A DNA stretch of 64,000 nucleotides from Cucumibacter marinus DSM 18995 (GCF_000429865.1 NZ_KE386979.1:313572-377571); one strand, 5' to 3'; positions 8,686 to 18,141 are shown, numbered from the stretch's first letter. Notes: generated from the sequence alone by a model not told the origin. Numbers and translations: made by a program.

Positions 8686-9278
8686 GCGAAGAACATCCAC
8701 AGCGCGACGCCGGCGAGCGTTACCGCGAACAGCCGGTTGAGCGTCTTTGCGCGCCGGGGGCTTCTGAACTGGGCCGCAAGCGTGTCGCCGATCAGGGTCC
8801 ACAGGGTGAAGGCGACAAGGTTGTTAAGCGTGAAGACGGTGGAGATCACGAGCACCCGCGACAGGGTGTCGGGCGTATCTGGCGCCATGAACTGGCTGAA
8901 CATCAGGGCCATGATCACATAGGCCTTCGGGTTGAGGGCCAGTAACACGACCCCGTCTCGAAATCCCATGGGGCCGGCGCTCTGGGCTTTTTGCGCGGTC
9001 CCGGCGCCGAACATGCGCCACGCGATCCAGAACACATAGAGCGCGCCGCCGATATTGAGCGCCGCGAACAGGCCGGGGAACCGGTCGAGTGCGGCCAGGA
9101 AACCCAGGCCGATCAGTGCTGCCACCAGCCAGGTGGCGAGGTGATAGCCGATATTGGCCGGCACGGTCGCGCGCAAACCGAACCGGGCACCGGTGGCCGC
9201 GAACACCATATTGCCCGGGCCGGGGCTGTAGGCGAGCGGGAACAGGAAGATCAAAAGGGCAGCAATGGTTTCGATCAT
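8682..9278 (-). CDS. LysE-family amino-acid exporter
   Basis: A 198-aa membrane protein of the LysE/RhtB family, with about six hydrophobic segments. The family hallmark near the N terminus is clear (FPLAYSPGPGNMVFAATG), as is the central YVFWIAWRMF helix; length matches the family. Members export amino acids, homoserine lactones or similar metabolites; the substrate here is not predictable. It converges on the NicO gene, the two stop codons sharing a CTAG at 8682-8685. It appears monocistronic. Confidence 0.87.
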   Translation of the reverse strand: MIETIAALLIFLFPLAYSPGPGNMVFAATGARFGLRATVPANIGYHLATWLVAALIGLGFLAALDRFPGLFAALNIGGALYVFWIAWRMFGAGTAQKAQSAGPMGFRDGVVLLALNPKAYVIMALMFSQFMAPDTPDTLSRVLVISTVFTLNNLVAFTLWTLIGDTLAAQFRSPRRAKTLNRLFAVTLAGVALWMFFA

Positions 9279-9370
9279 CGGAGCGTCCGGGTCTTTTCAG
9301 GCTTTTCAACCCGCCCCGGGGCCTTCAGTCGACCCGGTTTTGACCGGCATCGCGCGCTCCAAACCGCATG

Positions 9371-9402
9371 AAAAAGGCCCCGCCGGGGGCGGGGCCTTTC
9401 AA
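9371..9402 (-). terminator. Rho-independent terminator of the 5'-nucleotidase gene
   Basis: A 12-bp perfect stem AAAGGCCCCGCC / GGCGGGGCCTTT (9373-9399) with a GGG loop lies 25 nt past the stop of the 5'-nucleotidase gene on the minus strand and is followed there by more T residues. It could also act on the plus strand. Confidence 0.85.
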
Positions 9403-9423
9403 AGTCTTGCGTCTGTCCGAAGA

Positions 9424-10935
9424 CTATTCGGTGGTGGTCATCCGGCCTTCGATCTCGGGCGCCACGGTGCCCTGATCGCGGATATAGACCATCACGTCAT
9501 TGGCCATCAGCTTGGCATCGGTCAGGTTCACCAGCATCGGCTTGCCGGCGAACATGGTGTAGCCGTCGCCGCCGCGGGCCATGAAGTCGTTGGTCGCGAC
9601 CGAATAGGTGCCGGCCGGATCAAGCGGCTCGCCGCCAATGGTGACGGACTGGACGCGCGAACCGGGTTCCTGGCTCGGGTCGAACACAACGTTCATACCC
9701 GAGATCTGCGGGAAGCGGCCGGTGGTTTCCGGATAGGATTGCACACCGTTTTCAAGCGCGTCGAGAATGTCCTGGCCGGACAGTTCGAGGCTGACGGTGA
9801 CATTGCCGAAGGGCAGCTCGGACAGGATGTCCTTGCGGGTGATCTCGTGACCGGCCTCATATTCGCGGTCAGCACGAATGCCGCCGCCATTGGTGATGGT
9901 CACATCCGACTTGGTTGCGAAGCGCATGCCGTCGGCGATCAGGTTACCCATGGTGGTTTCCTGCGAGCGGACCATGGCACGGCGGCTGTCCAGAGCCGTC
10001 GAAGCGGTGCCGACCACAACATCCAGTTCGCGGTCGAGCTCGGCATTGAGCTCGGCGACGCGGGTCGCGAAGTCTTCCGGCGGGGTGACCGACGCGGTGT
10101 CGATGACTGTGAATTCGGGCCACCAGCTCACGTCACGCTCGCCTTCGTCCATCTCCACATTGACCTTGAGGCGGACATTGACGAGCTGTTCGGCATCCGA
10201 ACGCGGCTCGGCGAAAGCCGTCGCCCCGTTGAAGAAAACGTGCAGGTCATGGTCGTCGCCCGACAGGACCACATCGGCATTGCCCGACGCGATCAGTTCC
10301 TGGTCGACAGCCCAGGTCGAGTGGCTGACGGCAACGACGATGTCGGCGCCTTCCTCGCGCAGTGCGGCGGAGGATTCGGCGAGGGCGGAAACCGCATCGC
10401 CGATCTGCAGATAACCCGGGCTCGATTTTTCGACCGAATCGCCCGCGGTCAGACCGACAACGCCGACCATGACGCCATCAAAGTCGTACATCTTGGTGTC
10501 GGCAAAACCGTCGACGGTGCTGCCGTCTTCGTCGCGCAGATTGGCGGCGAGCTTGGTGCCTTGAAGCGCGTTCATGCGCTCCTTGAAGACATCAGGACCG
10601 AAATCATATTCGTGGTTGCCCGGTACGAAGATATCGACCGGCTCCATGTTCAGGAGCTCGATGACGTGTTCGCCGCTGTCGAAGCCCGAGAACAGGGACG
10701 GAGAAATGGTATCGCCGGCGTGGATATAGAGCATGTTGCCGCCTTCGGCACGCATCTCGCGGGCGACCGCTGCCGCGCGTGAGAAGCCACCGCGCGCATC
10801 GTCCACCTTCATCACATAGACGTCAGCAACAAGAAGCAGATCGATGTCCACTTCCTCGGCCCAGACGGCCGGTGCGAAGCCAACAGACGCCAGAATGGTC
10901 GCGCCCGCGGCTAATGCTTTAATTCCCAATGACAT
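9424..10935 (-). CDS. Secreted 5'-nucleotidase / UshA-like metallophosphoesterase
   Basis: A 503-aa exported protein of the UshA/5'-nucleotidase family, which removes phosphate from extracellular nucleotides or UDP-sugars. A signal peptide spans about residues 1-26. Metallophosphoesterase motifs HAGDTISPS and VPGNHEYDFG are clear, and the C-terminal 5'-nucleotidase domain begins near TTMGNLIADGMRF with NGGGIRAD. The first metal motif, normally D-x-H, reads ADVYVM here (D38, Y40), so one ligand is changed; this appears in an alphaproteobacterial branch I recall, but activity should not be assumed. It is monocistronic with a strong terminator, and divergent from hemH. Confidence 0.85.
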   Translation of the reverse strand: MSLGIKALAAGATILASVGFAPAVWAEEVDIDLLLVADVYVMKVDDARGGFSRAAAVAREMRAEGGNMLYIHAGDTISPSLFSGFDSGEHVIELLNMEPVDIFVPGNHEYDFGPDVFKERMNALQGTKLAANLRDEDGSTVDGFADTKMYDFDGVMVGVVGLTAGDSVEKSSPGYLQIGDAVSALAESSAALREEGADIVVAVSHSTWAVDQELIASGNADVVLSGDDHDLHVFFNGATAFAEPRSDAEQLVNVRLKVNVEMDEGERDVSWWPEFTVIDTASVTPPEDFATRVAELNAELDRELDVVVGTASTALDSRRAMVRSQETTMGNLIADGMRFATKSDVTITNGGGIRADREYEAGHEITRKDILSELPFGNVTVSLELSGQDILDALENGVQSYPETTGRFPQISGMNVVFDPSQEPGSRVQSVTIGGEPLDPAGTYSVATNDFMARGGDGYTMFAGKPMLVNLTDAKLMANDVMVYIRDQGTVAPEIEGRMTTTE

Positions 10936-11213
10936 GTTGACCTCCGCTGGTTTTGTGTCGCCATTGTCTGGCGATCGCTAAACACTCTATGCGACATTGG
11001 CATGTCGGTCACGTTTGATTTGACCATCCGATCAAAAGCTGTCCGATGTGATCCGCCAGCCCACTGTGGGCGTTTCGTTCCGTGCCCTGCGGATGAGCCT
11101 GTTGCGTGTGGACGAAGTGCGGCACAGGGTCCCTTTTGTTTTTCCGCCATGATTGACTAGTGTGCGGCGCGCGCGATGCGCACCCCGCCCCGTGACCGAG
11201 ACGAGATGCTTTC

Positions 11214-12275
11214 ATGACATCGCCGACCCAATCGACCGCGCCCGCTACCCAGTCTTCGCCGCTGCCCGCCGACCATCCCGGATTCAAGATGGGCAAGATC
11301 GGCGTGCTGCTGCTCAATCTGGGCACCCCGGACGCGACCGATTACTGGTCGATGCGGCGCTATCTCAAGGAATTCCTGTCCGATCGCCGGGTCATCGAGA
11401 CGCCCAGGCTGATCTGGTGGCCGATCCTCAACGGCATCATCCTCACCGTGCGGCCGAAGAAATCGGGTGCCAATTACGACAAGATCTGGGATCGGGAAGC
11501 GGGTGACAGCCCGCTGCGCGTGATTGCCACGTCGCAGGCGGAAAAGCTCAAGGCGCGCATGGCCGGCGACGAGCGCATCGTTGTCGATTTTGCCATGCGC
11601 TACGGCAATCCTTCGACCCCCGACCGGCTTCAGGCGCTCAAGGACCAGGGCTGCGACCGGATTTTGCTGGTGCCGCTTTATCCGCAATACGCGGCCTCGA
11701 CCACCGCCACGGCGAATGACAAGGCGTTCGACGCGCTCAAGACGATGCGCTGGCAGCCGGCGGTGCGCACGGTCCCGACCTATCACGACGATGAGGCCTA
11801 TGTGGCCGCAATCGCCAAAAGCATCACCGACGGCCTCGCCAAGCTCGATTTCGAGCCGCAGACCGTGATCACCTCCTATCACGGCGTACCGAAAAGCTAT
11901 CTCGACAAAGGTGATCCGTATCACTGCTTCTGCCACAAGACGACGCGGCTGGTGCGCGAGAAGCTGGGCTGGGCGCCCGAAAAGCTGATGCTGACGTTCC
12001 AGAGCCGTTTCGGTCCCGCAGAGTGGCTGCAGCCCTATACCGACAAGACGCTCGAGGCGCTGCCGGGCAAGGGCATCAAGAATGTCGCCATCCTGACCCC
12101 GGGCTTTTCGGTCGATTGCCTCGAAACGCTCGAGGAAATCGCCATGGAGGGTCGTGAAAGCTTCCTTGAGGCGGGGGGCGAGAACTATGCCTACATCCCC
12201 TGTCTCAATGACAGCGATCCGGGCATGGATGTGATCGAAACCCTTGTCAGGCGAGAACTTTCCGGCTGGCTCTAG
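11214..12275 (+). CDS. hemH: Ferrochelatase
   Basis: A 353-aa protoporphyrin ferrochelatase that inserts ferrous iron into protoporphyrin IX, the last step of heme synthesis, at the cytosolic face of the membrane. It carries GVLLLNLGTPDATDYWSMRR at the N-terminal domain, the catalytic-histidine motif SYHGVPKSYL (residues about 220-230), and the acidic LTPGFSVDCLETLEEI motif near residue 305. An extra N-terminal tail of some 20 residues (Thr/Ser/Pro-rich) precedes the core. The ATG at 11214 follows GAGACGAGATG-rich sequence. It is divergent from the 5'-nucleotidase gene across 278 bp in which I see no certain iron-regulator site. Confidence 0.95.
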   Translation: MTSPTQSTAPATQSSPLPADHPGFKMGKIGVLLLNLGTPDATDYWSMRRYLKEFLSDRRVIETPRLIWWPILNGIILTVRPKKSGANYDKIWDREAGDSPLRVIATSQAEKLKARMAGDERIVVDFAMRYGNPSTPDRLQALKDQGCDRILLVPLYPQYAASTTATANDKAFDALKTMRWQPAVRTVPTYHDDEAYVAAIAKSITDGLAKLDFEPQTVITSYHGVPKSYLDKGDPYHCFCHKTTRLVREKLGWAPEKLMLTFQSRFGPAEWLQPYTDKTLEALPGKGIKNVAILTPGFSVDCLETLEEIAMEGRESFLEAGGENYAYIPCLNDSDPGMDVIETLVRRELSGWL

Positions 12276-12394
12276 GCAATCCGCTCCCGTTTCCGACCCG
12301 ATCCGGAAACCGCATGACCCGCCCCTGATTATGTTGCGGTGCGTCGGCGCGCATCCTACATATAGACCGAACAAACCGGTTCGGAGGGAATGAC

Positions 12395-13375
12395 ATGGAC
12401 GGTTTCTCTATTGCCCTGATTGCCATTGTTGTCTTGGCGGTCCTCGTGCTGTTTGCCGGGGTCAAGACAGTGTCGCAGGGCTATAACTACACCGTCGAGC
12501 GCTTCGGCCGGTACATGCGCACGCTCAAGCCCGGCATCAACATTATTATCCCCTTCGTTGACCGGATCGGGCACAAGATCAACATGATGGAGCAGGTGCT
12601 CGACGTGCCCCATCAGGAAGTGATCACGCGCGACAACGCTACCGTGGCGGCGGACGGGGTGACCTTCTACCAGGTGCTCGATGCAGCCGCGGCGGCCTAT
12701 GAGGTGTCCGGGCTCGAAAACGCGGTCCTCAACCTCACCATGACCAATATCCGTTCGGTGATGGGCTCGATGGATCTCGATGAATTGCTGTCGAACCGCG
12801 ACGAGATCAACGAACGCGTGCTCAAGGTGGTCGATGCGGCGGTGCACCCCTGGGGGATCAAGATCACCCGCATTGAGATCAAGGATATCGATCCGCCCAA
12901 GGATCTCGTCGAATCCATGGGACGCCAGATGAAGGCCGAGCGTGAAAAGCGCGCGACAATCCTTGAGGCTGAAGGCCGCCGTCAGGCCGCGATCCTGGAA
13001 GCGGAAGGCGAAAAGCAGTCCCAGGTCCTCGAAGCCGAGGGCCGCAAGGAAGCGGCGTTCCGCGATGCCGAGGCGCGCGAACGTTCTGCCGAGGCGGAAG
13101 CGCGGGCAACCGAGATGGTGTCCCGGGCCATTGCCGAGGGTGATGTGCAGGCGGTGAACTACTTCGTGGCCAACAATTACATCAAGGCGCTCGAATCGAT
13201 CGCCAAATCGCCCAACCAGAAGCTGTTGATGCTGCCGGTCGAGGCGAGCAATGTGATCGGCGCGCTCGGGGGCATTGCGGAGATTGCCAAGGAGACTTTC
13301 GGGACCGGTGACGCTGCCGTGCCGCGGACGTCCAATCGCCGTCCGCCCTCTACTTCCCGCGATACCTCGGAGTAA
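12395..13375 (+). CDS. SPFH/Band 7 (stomatin-like, QmcA-type) membrane protein
   Basis: A 326-aa membrane-anchored SPFH protein, with one N-terminal transmembrane helix (residues about 4-22), a Band 7 domain (about 25-185; begins TVSQGYNYTVERFGRY) and a long Ala/Glu/Arg-rich coiled coil (about 185-245, with EAEGRRQAAILEAEGEKQ). Such proteins oligomerise into rings in detergent-resistant membrane and influence protease FtsH-type quality control. The start has a strong GGAGGG ribosome site, partly inside a small hairpin at 12367-12384 (CCGAAC / GTTCGG). It is followed after 5 nt by an NfeD gene, its standard partner. Confidence 0.92.
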   Translation: MDGFSIALIAIVVLAVLVLFAGVKTVSQGYNYTVERFGRYMRTLKPGINIIIPFVDRIGHKINMMEQVLDVPHQEVITRDNATVAADGVTFYQVLDAAAAAYEVSGLENAVLNLTMTNIRSVMGSMDLDELLSNRDEINERVLKVVDAAVHPWGIKITRIEIKDIDPPKDLVESMGRQMKAEREKRATILEAEGRRQAAILEAEGEKQSQVLEAEGRKEAAFRDAEARERSAEAEARATEMVSRAIAEGDVQAVNYFVANNYIKALESIAKSPNQKLLMLPVEASNVIGALGGIAEIAKETFGTGDAAVPRTSNRRPPSTSRDTSE

Positions 13376-13380
13376 CGCGC

Positions 13381-13839
13381 ATGGATTTTCTGGCTTTGAT
13401 CGAGGAATATGGCGGTTGGTCCTGGGTGATCGGCGGCGCCATCCTGTTGGCGATCGAACTGGTGGTGCCGGGCGGGGTTTTCGTCTGGCTTGGTATCTCG
13501 GCCCTGATCGTTGGACTGGCCAGCGTGTTGCAGGACATCGCCTGGCAATGGCAGTGGGGGCTGTTCGGGCTCCTGTCCATCGTCACCGTGACGGCCTGGT
13601 CGGTCTATGTGCGCCGGCGCGGCGGCGGGGATACGGATCAGCCTTTCCTCAACAATCGGGTGAAACGGCTGATTGGCCAGGTGCACACGCTCTCCGAGCC
13701 TGTCGAGAACGGGCAGGGCAGGTTGCGGATCGGGGACAGCCCCTGGCGGGTCAAGGGACCCGATCTGGCTGCCGGGACGCGGGTCAAGATTGTAGGTGCC
13801 GAGGGCGCGACCCTGATGGTCGAGCCCGAAACCGAATAA
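13381..13839 (+). CDS. NfeD-family membrane protein
   Basis: A 152-aa short NfeD protein that partners stomatin-like SPFH proteins. Two to three membrane segments occupy residues about 15-80, and a C-terminal OB-fold domain follows (about 90-150; GQVHTLSEPVENGQGRLRIG, with the typical WRVKGPDL and AGTRVKIVGAEG). It lacks the serine-protease domain of long NfeD proteins. It starts 5 nt after the SPFH gene, so the pair is one operon that ends at the hairpin terminator at 13847-13871. Confidence 0.93.
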   Translation: MDFLALIEEYGGWSWVIGGAILLAIELVVPGGVFVWLGISALIVGLASVLQDIAWQWQWGLFGLLSIVTVTAWSVYVRRRGGGDTDQPFLNNRVKRLIGQVHTLSEPVENGQGRLRIGDSPWRVKGPDLAAGTRVKIVGAEGATLMVEPETE

Positions 13840-13846
13840 CCCATCC

Positions 13847-13871
13847 AAAGGCCGGCATCAGCCGGCCTTTT
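13847..13871. terminator. Bidirectional intrinsic terminator
   Basis: A perfect 10-bp stem AAAGGCCGGC / GCCGGCCTTT with an ATCA loop lies between the convergent nfeD (stop 13839) and motB (stop 13875) genes, with T runs on both strands. It probably ends both transcripts. Confidence 0.88.
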
Positions 13872-13874
13872 CGT

Positions 13875-14729
13875 TTATGGCGTGAGGGTCACCGGCACGG
13901 GCGGCTCTTCCTGCATGATCAGGATGGAGATGCGCTCGTTGGCTGCGAGATAGGGGTCGTTGGGGAACATCGGATCCGCTTCGCCCTTGCCGACCACCGA
14001 GTAGATGCGATCAGGCGTCAGCCCGAATTCCTCAAGGATCCGCCGGGTCGTGTTGGCCCGGTCGACGGTCAATTCCCATGCGCCGTAGCGCGGGTTCTCA
14101 TAGGTGCCGCCGGCTGCAGTATGGCCGGTGATCTTGATCTGATTGGGCAGGCGATTGAGCACGGGCGCCATGGCCGCCAGCGCCTGGCGCGTGACTTCAA
14201 AAGGATAGCGCGAACCCTCGGGGAACATCGGCCGGCCTTCCTGGTCGACGATCTGGATATTGAGGCCCTCCTCGGTTTCCTCGAGCAGCAGATTGTCCGC
14301 GACATAGGTGATGTCAGGCATTTCCTGCCAGGCCTGACGCAATGAGGTGGCGGCCAACGCGAATTGCTGCGGGCGCTCGATATCGGTGCGCTCGTAATCG
14401 TGGGTATTGGCCTCGGCGCCCTGCTTTTCCTTCTCGTCGTGATCTTCCTCGGCGAATTCCGTACTCGACTGATCCTCTTCGAGGGTCAGGTTCTTCATAT
14501 AGTCGCGTTGGGGATTGCCGCGCCGTTCGATAATGCCGGCCTTTTGCTGGACCTGCACGATGCCGAAGGCCTCGCGCATGGAACCGGCGACGATCTGCAG
14601 CTTCTCCTTGTCCTGGATGGAAAAGGAGATGATGAGCACGAAGAACACCACCAGAATGGACATCAGGTCGGCGAATGTGACCAGCCATTCGGGGATTTCG
14701 GAGCCCGACTTGCTCTTTTTCGCTGCCAT
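13875..14729 (-). CDS. motB: Flagellar motor stator protein MotB/PomB
   Basis: A 284-aa stator subunit that anchors the flagellar motor to peptidoglycan. Near the N terminus the ion-path helix PEWLVTFADLMSILVVFFVL holds the conserved aspartate (D21) that carries protons or sodium. Residues about 150-280 are an OmpA-type peptidoglycan-binding domain (TGHTAAGGTYENPRYGAWEL, then VDRANTTRRILEEFG). A charged linker lies between. It follows motA by 23 nt on the same strand. Whether it is H+ or Na+ coupled is not directly readable; the partner looks PomA-like. Confidence 0.9.
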   Translation of the reverse strand: MAAKKSKSGSEIPEWLVTFADLMSILVVFFVLIISFSIQDKEKLQIVAGSMREAFGIVQVQQKAGIIERRGNPQRDYMKNLTLEEDQSSTEFAEEDHDEKEKQGAEANTHDYERTDIERPQQFALAATSLRQAWQEMPDITYVADNLLLEETEEGLNIQIVDQEGRPMFPEGSRYPFEVTRQALAAMAPVLNRLPNQIKITGHTAAGGTYENPRYGAWELTVDRANTTRRILEEFGLTPDRIYSVVGKGEADPMFPNDPYLAANERISILIMQEEPPVPVTLTP

Positions 14730-14752
14730 CGCTCAAGCGGCGCCGTTGCCGG

Positions 14753-15523
14753 CTAGGCCGCCTCCTCCACCAGTTCGCCGCGCTGGGTCTCCGGCAGATA
14801 GGCAAACAGCATCTCGCGAATGATGTTCGGGGATTTGCCGTCGCGGATCGACATGATGCCGTCGATGATCAGGGTCTGGTTGATCTCTTCGAGGGTCAGT
14901 TTTGCGGTCAGCTTGTCGGCGATTGGCAGACAGACAAGGTTGGCCAGCACCGCGCCGTAAAGCGTGGTCAAAAGGGCAACCGCCATGGCGGGGCCGATGG
15001 CGGAGGGGTCGTCCATATTGGCGAGCATCTGTACCAGACCGACCAGGGTGCCGATCATGCCGAATGCCGGGGTGGCATCGCCGAGCGACTTGAAGATGCG
15101 CTGGCCTTCGGAGAGGCGCGTCAGATACTGGTCGCGTTCGAGTTCCATCGATTCCCGGATGAAGGCAGCGTCATAGCCATCGGCGATCATCTGCCCGCCC
15201 TTGGCTAGGTTCGGCTCTTCGATTTCCATGTTCTCCAGGCCGAGCGGACCGTTGCGGCGCACCACATCACCCATTTCCGCGATCTTGGCGATCAGTTCGC
15301 GCGGCTCGACCTTTTTGTGGGTGAAGGCGATCTTGCCGCCGGTCACAAAGGCATTGCCGACCCCGGCAATGGGGAAGCGGATCAACGTGGCCGCCGTGCC
15401 ACCACCGATAACGATGAAGATCGAGGGTAGATCGACGAACTGGGCGAAAGAGCCGCCCAGAAAGATCGCCAAGGCGATAACTGCGGCCCCGGCAATAATG
15501 CCGATGATGGTGGCCAGATCCAT
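14753..15523 (-). CDS. motA: Flagellar motor stator protein MotA (PomA type)
   Basis: A 256-aa inner-membrane stator subunit with four membrane segments. The N terminus MDLATIIGIIAGAAVIALAI and the block LGDATPAFGMIGTLVGLVQM match the MotA/PomA/ExbB family, closest to PomA-type proteins of about 255 aa rather than the longer alphaproteobacterial MotA. The ATG at 15523 is chosen because GGAG lies 8 nt upstream; the longer TTG start at 15541 lies over that site. It forms an operon with motB, isolated from any flagellar structural genes in the window. Sodium coupling is a reasonable inference for PomA-type stators but unproven. Confidence 0.9.
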   Translation of the reverse strand: MDLATIIGIIAGAAVIALAIFLGGSFAQFVDLPSIFIVIGGGTAATLIRFPIAGVGNAFVTGGKIAFTHKKVEPRELIAKIAEMGDVVRRNGPLGLENMEIEEPNLAKGGQMIADGYDAAFIRESMELERDQYLTRLSEGQRIFKSLGDATPAFGMIGTLVGLVQMLANMDDPSAIGPAMAVALLTTLYGAVLANLVCLPIADKLTAKLTLEEINQTLIIDGIMSIRDGKSPNIIREMLFAYLPETQRGELVEEAA

Positions 15524-15759
15524 CCGAGAAACTCCAAACAATCGAACGGGTAATCAGCGCCCAAGGCTAGGGGGAAGGGGCTAACCACCCCTTAACCAGA
15601 AGCACTGTTTCACCTGCAGGCGGGGGCTGCCGGAGTTGTCCTTCGGGCTGTGGTTAACCCATGGTTACCGGGCGTTTCAGCCTGCGAGACCAAAACCGTT
15701 CATTAACCATGACTGCCTAGTATCGCGCAGAGTGTTTCCACCAGGGCGGAACCAGAGGC

Positions 15760-17064
15760 GTGGCCGGTATCAATCCCATCAAATGTGTTGGCGCCACCGG
15801 GATTGCTCTCCTGTTGTCGAGCGTGCCTGGGTTTGCCGGGCCGTTTGGCGACGGGGTGGGGACCGATAATCCTGACCTGCTTTATCCGGCCTTCGCGGGC
15901 AAATGCACCGATCAGGCCGGAGAGGTCATTGCCTGCGATACCGGCGCCGAACAGGCGGTGATCTGGAACGGGCAGGGGCCGATCACCGAGATCACACGCG
16001 ATCTCACGATTTCTGCCGGCACCTCCAATTCAGACGCGGATGGTGGTTTGCTGATCCTGCGGATCCGGCCCGGTCTCGGCATGAACTATGGCGATGAGGG
16101 CGATGGCGTTGCCGCCTCGATCGGCGCCGATCTGCGTCGCGGGCCAGGCGATTCACTGGTGGTCGACGGCATTGACGGGTCGTTCGAAGCCGGCCGGCAA
16201 TTCGGCGATCAGCGCAGCATTGCCACGACACACAGCCTTGGGCTGTCTGTCGGGCGTCCGGGTGAGGGCGGTGTGCCCGATGACGCGGAGGCCGCACCGG
16301 TCAGCTTTGATTGGGACGGCACGGTCACCGGCCAGCAAGACTTTGGCGGTGTCGCGCTCGAATTGCGTCTCAATGGCGCACGGCATCAGGTGACCGATAC
16401 CGTGCTTGCGGATCTGAGTACCGTCGACAATGCCGAACAGCGCTATTGGCGTTACGGTGGCGGCGGGCGGGTCAGTGCCGAGCTCACCCCGATCCTGAGT
16501 GTGTTCGCCGATTACAGTTTTTCGCGCACCTTGTTCGATGCACCATCGACCTCGCTGGGCGCCAAGCTCGACGGCAATACCGAGACAGCTTCGCTTGGCT
16601 TGGCCGCCAGCCGTGACGAAACCCTTTCCGGCGAGTTCGCCCTGACGGCGCTGAGGCGCAGCTTCGATGACCCCGGGCTGGATCCGGTAATTGGCACCGG
16701 TGCCAATGGCTCTGTCCGGTTCGTTCCGACCGACGGGGTGGTACTGACCGCAAGCGCGGCCAAGTCAATCGCGCCGACCGAGGAAGACGGAGCGAGCGCG
16801 GCAGTCACGCAAAGCATTGATCTGACGGGCGAATATCTGTTGACCGATACGATCACCCTGCGTGGCAGCGCTGGCTATTCGGATATCAGCTACCCGGAAG
16901 CGGCCAACCGGCGCTACGAAACCCGTTTCGGCCTGGGTGTGGATCACACGATCGACGAGTTCACCCGGTTCTTCGCCAATTACGGCTACTCGAAAAACGA
17001 CGATCTGGTCGACGGCATCGAGGAAGTGCATTCCATCGAGGCCGGGGTGGCGATCAGCCGATAA
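15760..17064 (+). CDS. Probable outer-membrane beta-barrel protein
   Basis: A 434-aa exported protein that I place among outer-membrane beta-barrels of the BBP2/OMB type. A signal peptide covers about residues 1-26 (ending GFAGP). The rest shows alternating polar/aromatic strands separated by acidic turns, for example YWRYGGGGRVSAELTPILSV and LRGSAGYSDISYPEAANRRY, at regular intervals, with two cysteines near the N terminus (GKCTDQ, IACDTG). Such barrels often accompany polysaccharide export, which would suit the adjacent galU/galE, but that link is only positional. The start is a GTG at 15760 with a weak ribosome site, so it could be off. Confidence 0.6.
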   Translation: MAGINPIKCVGATGIALLLSSVPGFAGPFGDGVGTDNPDLLYPAFAGKCTDQAGEVIACDTGAEQAVIWNGQGPITEITRDLTISAGTSNSDADGGLLILRIRPGLGMNYGDEGDGVAASIGADLRRGPGDSLVVDGIDGSFEAGRQFGDQRSIATTHSLGLSVGRPGEGGVPDDAEAAPVSFDWDGTVTGQQDFGGVALELRLNGARHQVTDTVLADLSTVDNAEQRYWRYGGGGRVSAELTPILSVFADYSFSRTLFDAPSTSLGAKLDGNTETASLGLAASRDETLSGEFALTALRRSFDDPGLDPVIGTGANGSVRFVPTDGVVLTASAAKSIAPTEEDGASAAVTQSIDLTGEYLLTDTITLRGSAGYSDISYPEAANRRYETRFGLGVDHTIDEFTRFFANYGYSKNDDLVDGIEEVHSIEAGVAISR

Positions 17065-17079
17065 AAGCCTAGTGTGAAC

Positions 17080-17985
17080 CTAGTGCTCTGAATCGTCGAC
17101 CGAAAGTGGCAGCGCACCGGTCAATTTCTTCAGTTCATCCATGAAGCCGCTGGCGATGTCCGGGCGGTCGAGCGCGAACACGACATTGGCGGTCAGAAAG
17201 CCGATCTTTGAGCCGCAGTCGAACGACTTGCCGGCATATTTGACCCCGGTGAAGTCCTGGTTCTTCATCAGAGCCTGCATGGCATCGGTGATCTGGATCT
17301 CGCCGCCCGCGCCCTTGGGCTGATCGGCAATCAGCTGGAAGATTTCCGGCTGAAGGATGTAGCGGCCCGAGATGATGAGGTTGGATGGGGCTTCCGCGAC
17401 CTCTGGCTTTTCCACCATGCCGGTAATGTCAAAGCTTTCGTCGGGTCCTTCGCCGCGCGCCACCACGCCATAGGATGATACGTCTTCGGGATCGACTTCC
17501 TCGACCGCGATCACATTGCCACCGCGCTGCTCATAGGCATCGACCATCTGCTTGAGGACGCCGGGCTCGGATTTGAAGATCATGTCCGGCAGCAGCAGCG
17601 CGAAGGGTTCGCCGCCGACGAGGTCCCGCGCACACCAGACCGCATGGCCGAGCCCGAGCGGTTCCTGCTGGCGGGTGAAACTGGTCTGGCCGGGCCTGGG
17701 CAGGTCCGAACGCAGATCGGCAAGCGCTCGCGTCTTGCCACGTTGTTCGAGGGTGAATTCGAGCTCGAACTGTCGGTCGAAATGGTCTTCGATGACGCCC
17801 TTGTTGCGGCCGGTGACGAAGACGAAATGCTCGATGCCGGCCTCGCGGGCCTCGTCGATGGCATACTGGATCAGCGGCCGGTCGACGACAGGCAGCATCT
17901 CCTTGGGCATGGCCTTGGTGGCCGGCAGAAACCGTGTGCCGAGACCTGCAACCGGAAAGACCGCTGTTCTGACCCGTTTGACCAT
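17080..17985 (-). CDS. galU: UTP--glucose-1-phosphate uridylyltransferase
   Basis: A 301-aa nucleotidyltransferase that makes UDP-glucose from UTP and glucose-1-phosphate for polysaccharide and glycolipid synthesis. The nucleotide-binding signature GLGTRFLPATKAMPKEMLPV is at residues about 15-34, and VEKPEVAEAPSNL, plus GSKIGFLTANV near the C terminus, are typical of GalU. The length matches the bacterial enzyme. It is divergent from galE across 156 bp; together they supply UDP-glucose and UDP-galactose. Confidence 0.95.
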   Translation of the reverse strand: MVKRVRTAVFPVAGLGTRFLPATKAMPKEMLPVVDRPLIQYAIDEAREAGIEHFVFVTGRNKGVIEDHFDRQFELEFTLEQRGKTRALADLRSDLPRPGQTSFTRQQEPLGLGHAVWCARDLVGGEPFALLLPDMIFKSEPGVLKQMVDAYEQRGGNVIAVEEVDPEDVSSYGVVARGEGPDESFDITGMVEKPEVAEAPSNLIISGRYILQPEIFQLIADQPKGAGGEIQITDAMQALMKNQDFTGVKYAGKSFDCGSKIGFLTANVVFALDRPDIASGFMDELKKLTGALPLSVDDSEH

Positions 17986-18141
17986 GCCGTGTTCCTCATC
18001 GACTCATCGTTCTGGCACCGCGGTAATGCGGCGTGTCATCCCCCAGCGGATAGGCGGGAGAAGTTTCGTAAGCCTAAATAAACTCCCCTTGGCTAACACT
18101 GTTCCGCAACAAAGCAAAAGAGATTGAGGCTGGGGAACGAG

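Noticed and set aside
9265..10782. 505-aa plus-strand reading frame over the 5'-nucleotidase gene
   Set aside because: The true gene has signal peptide, metal motifs and terminator on the minus strand.
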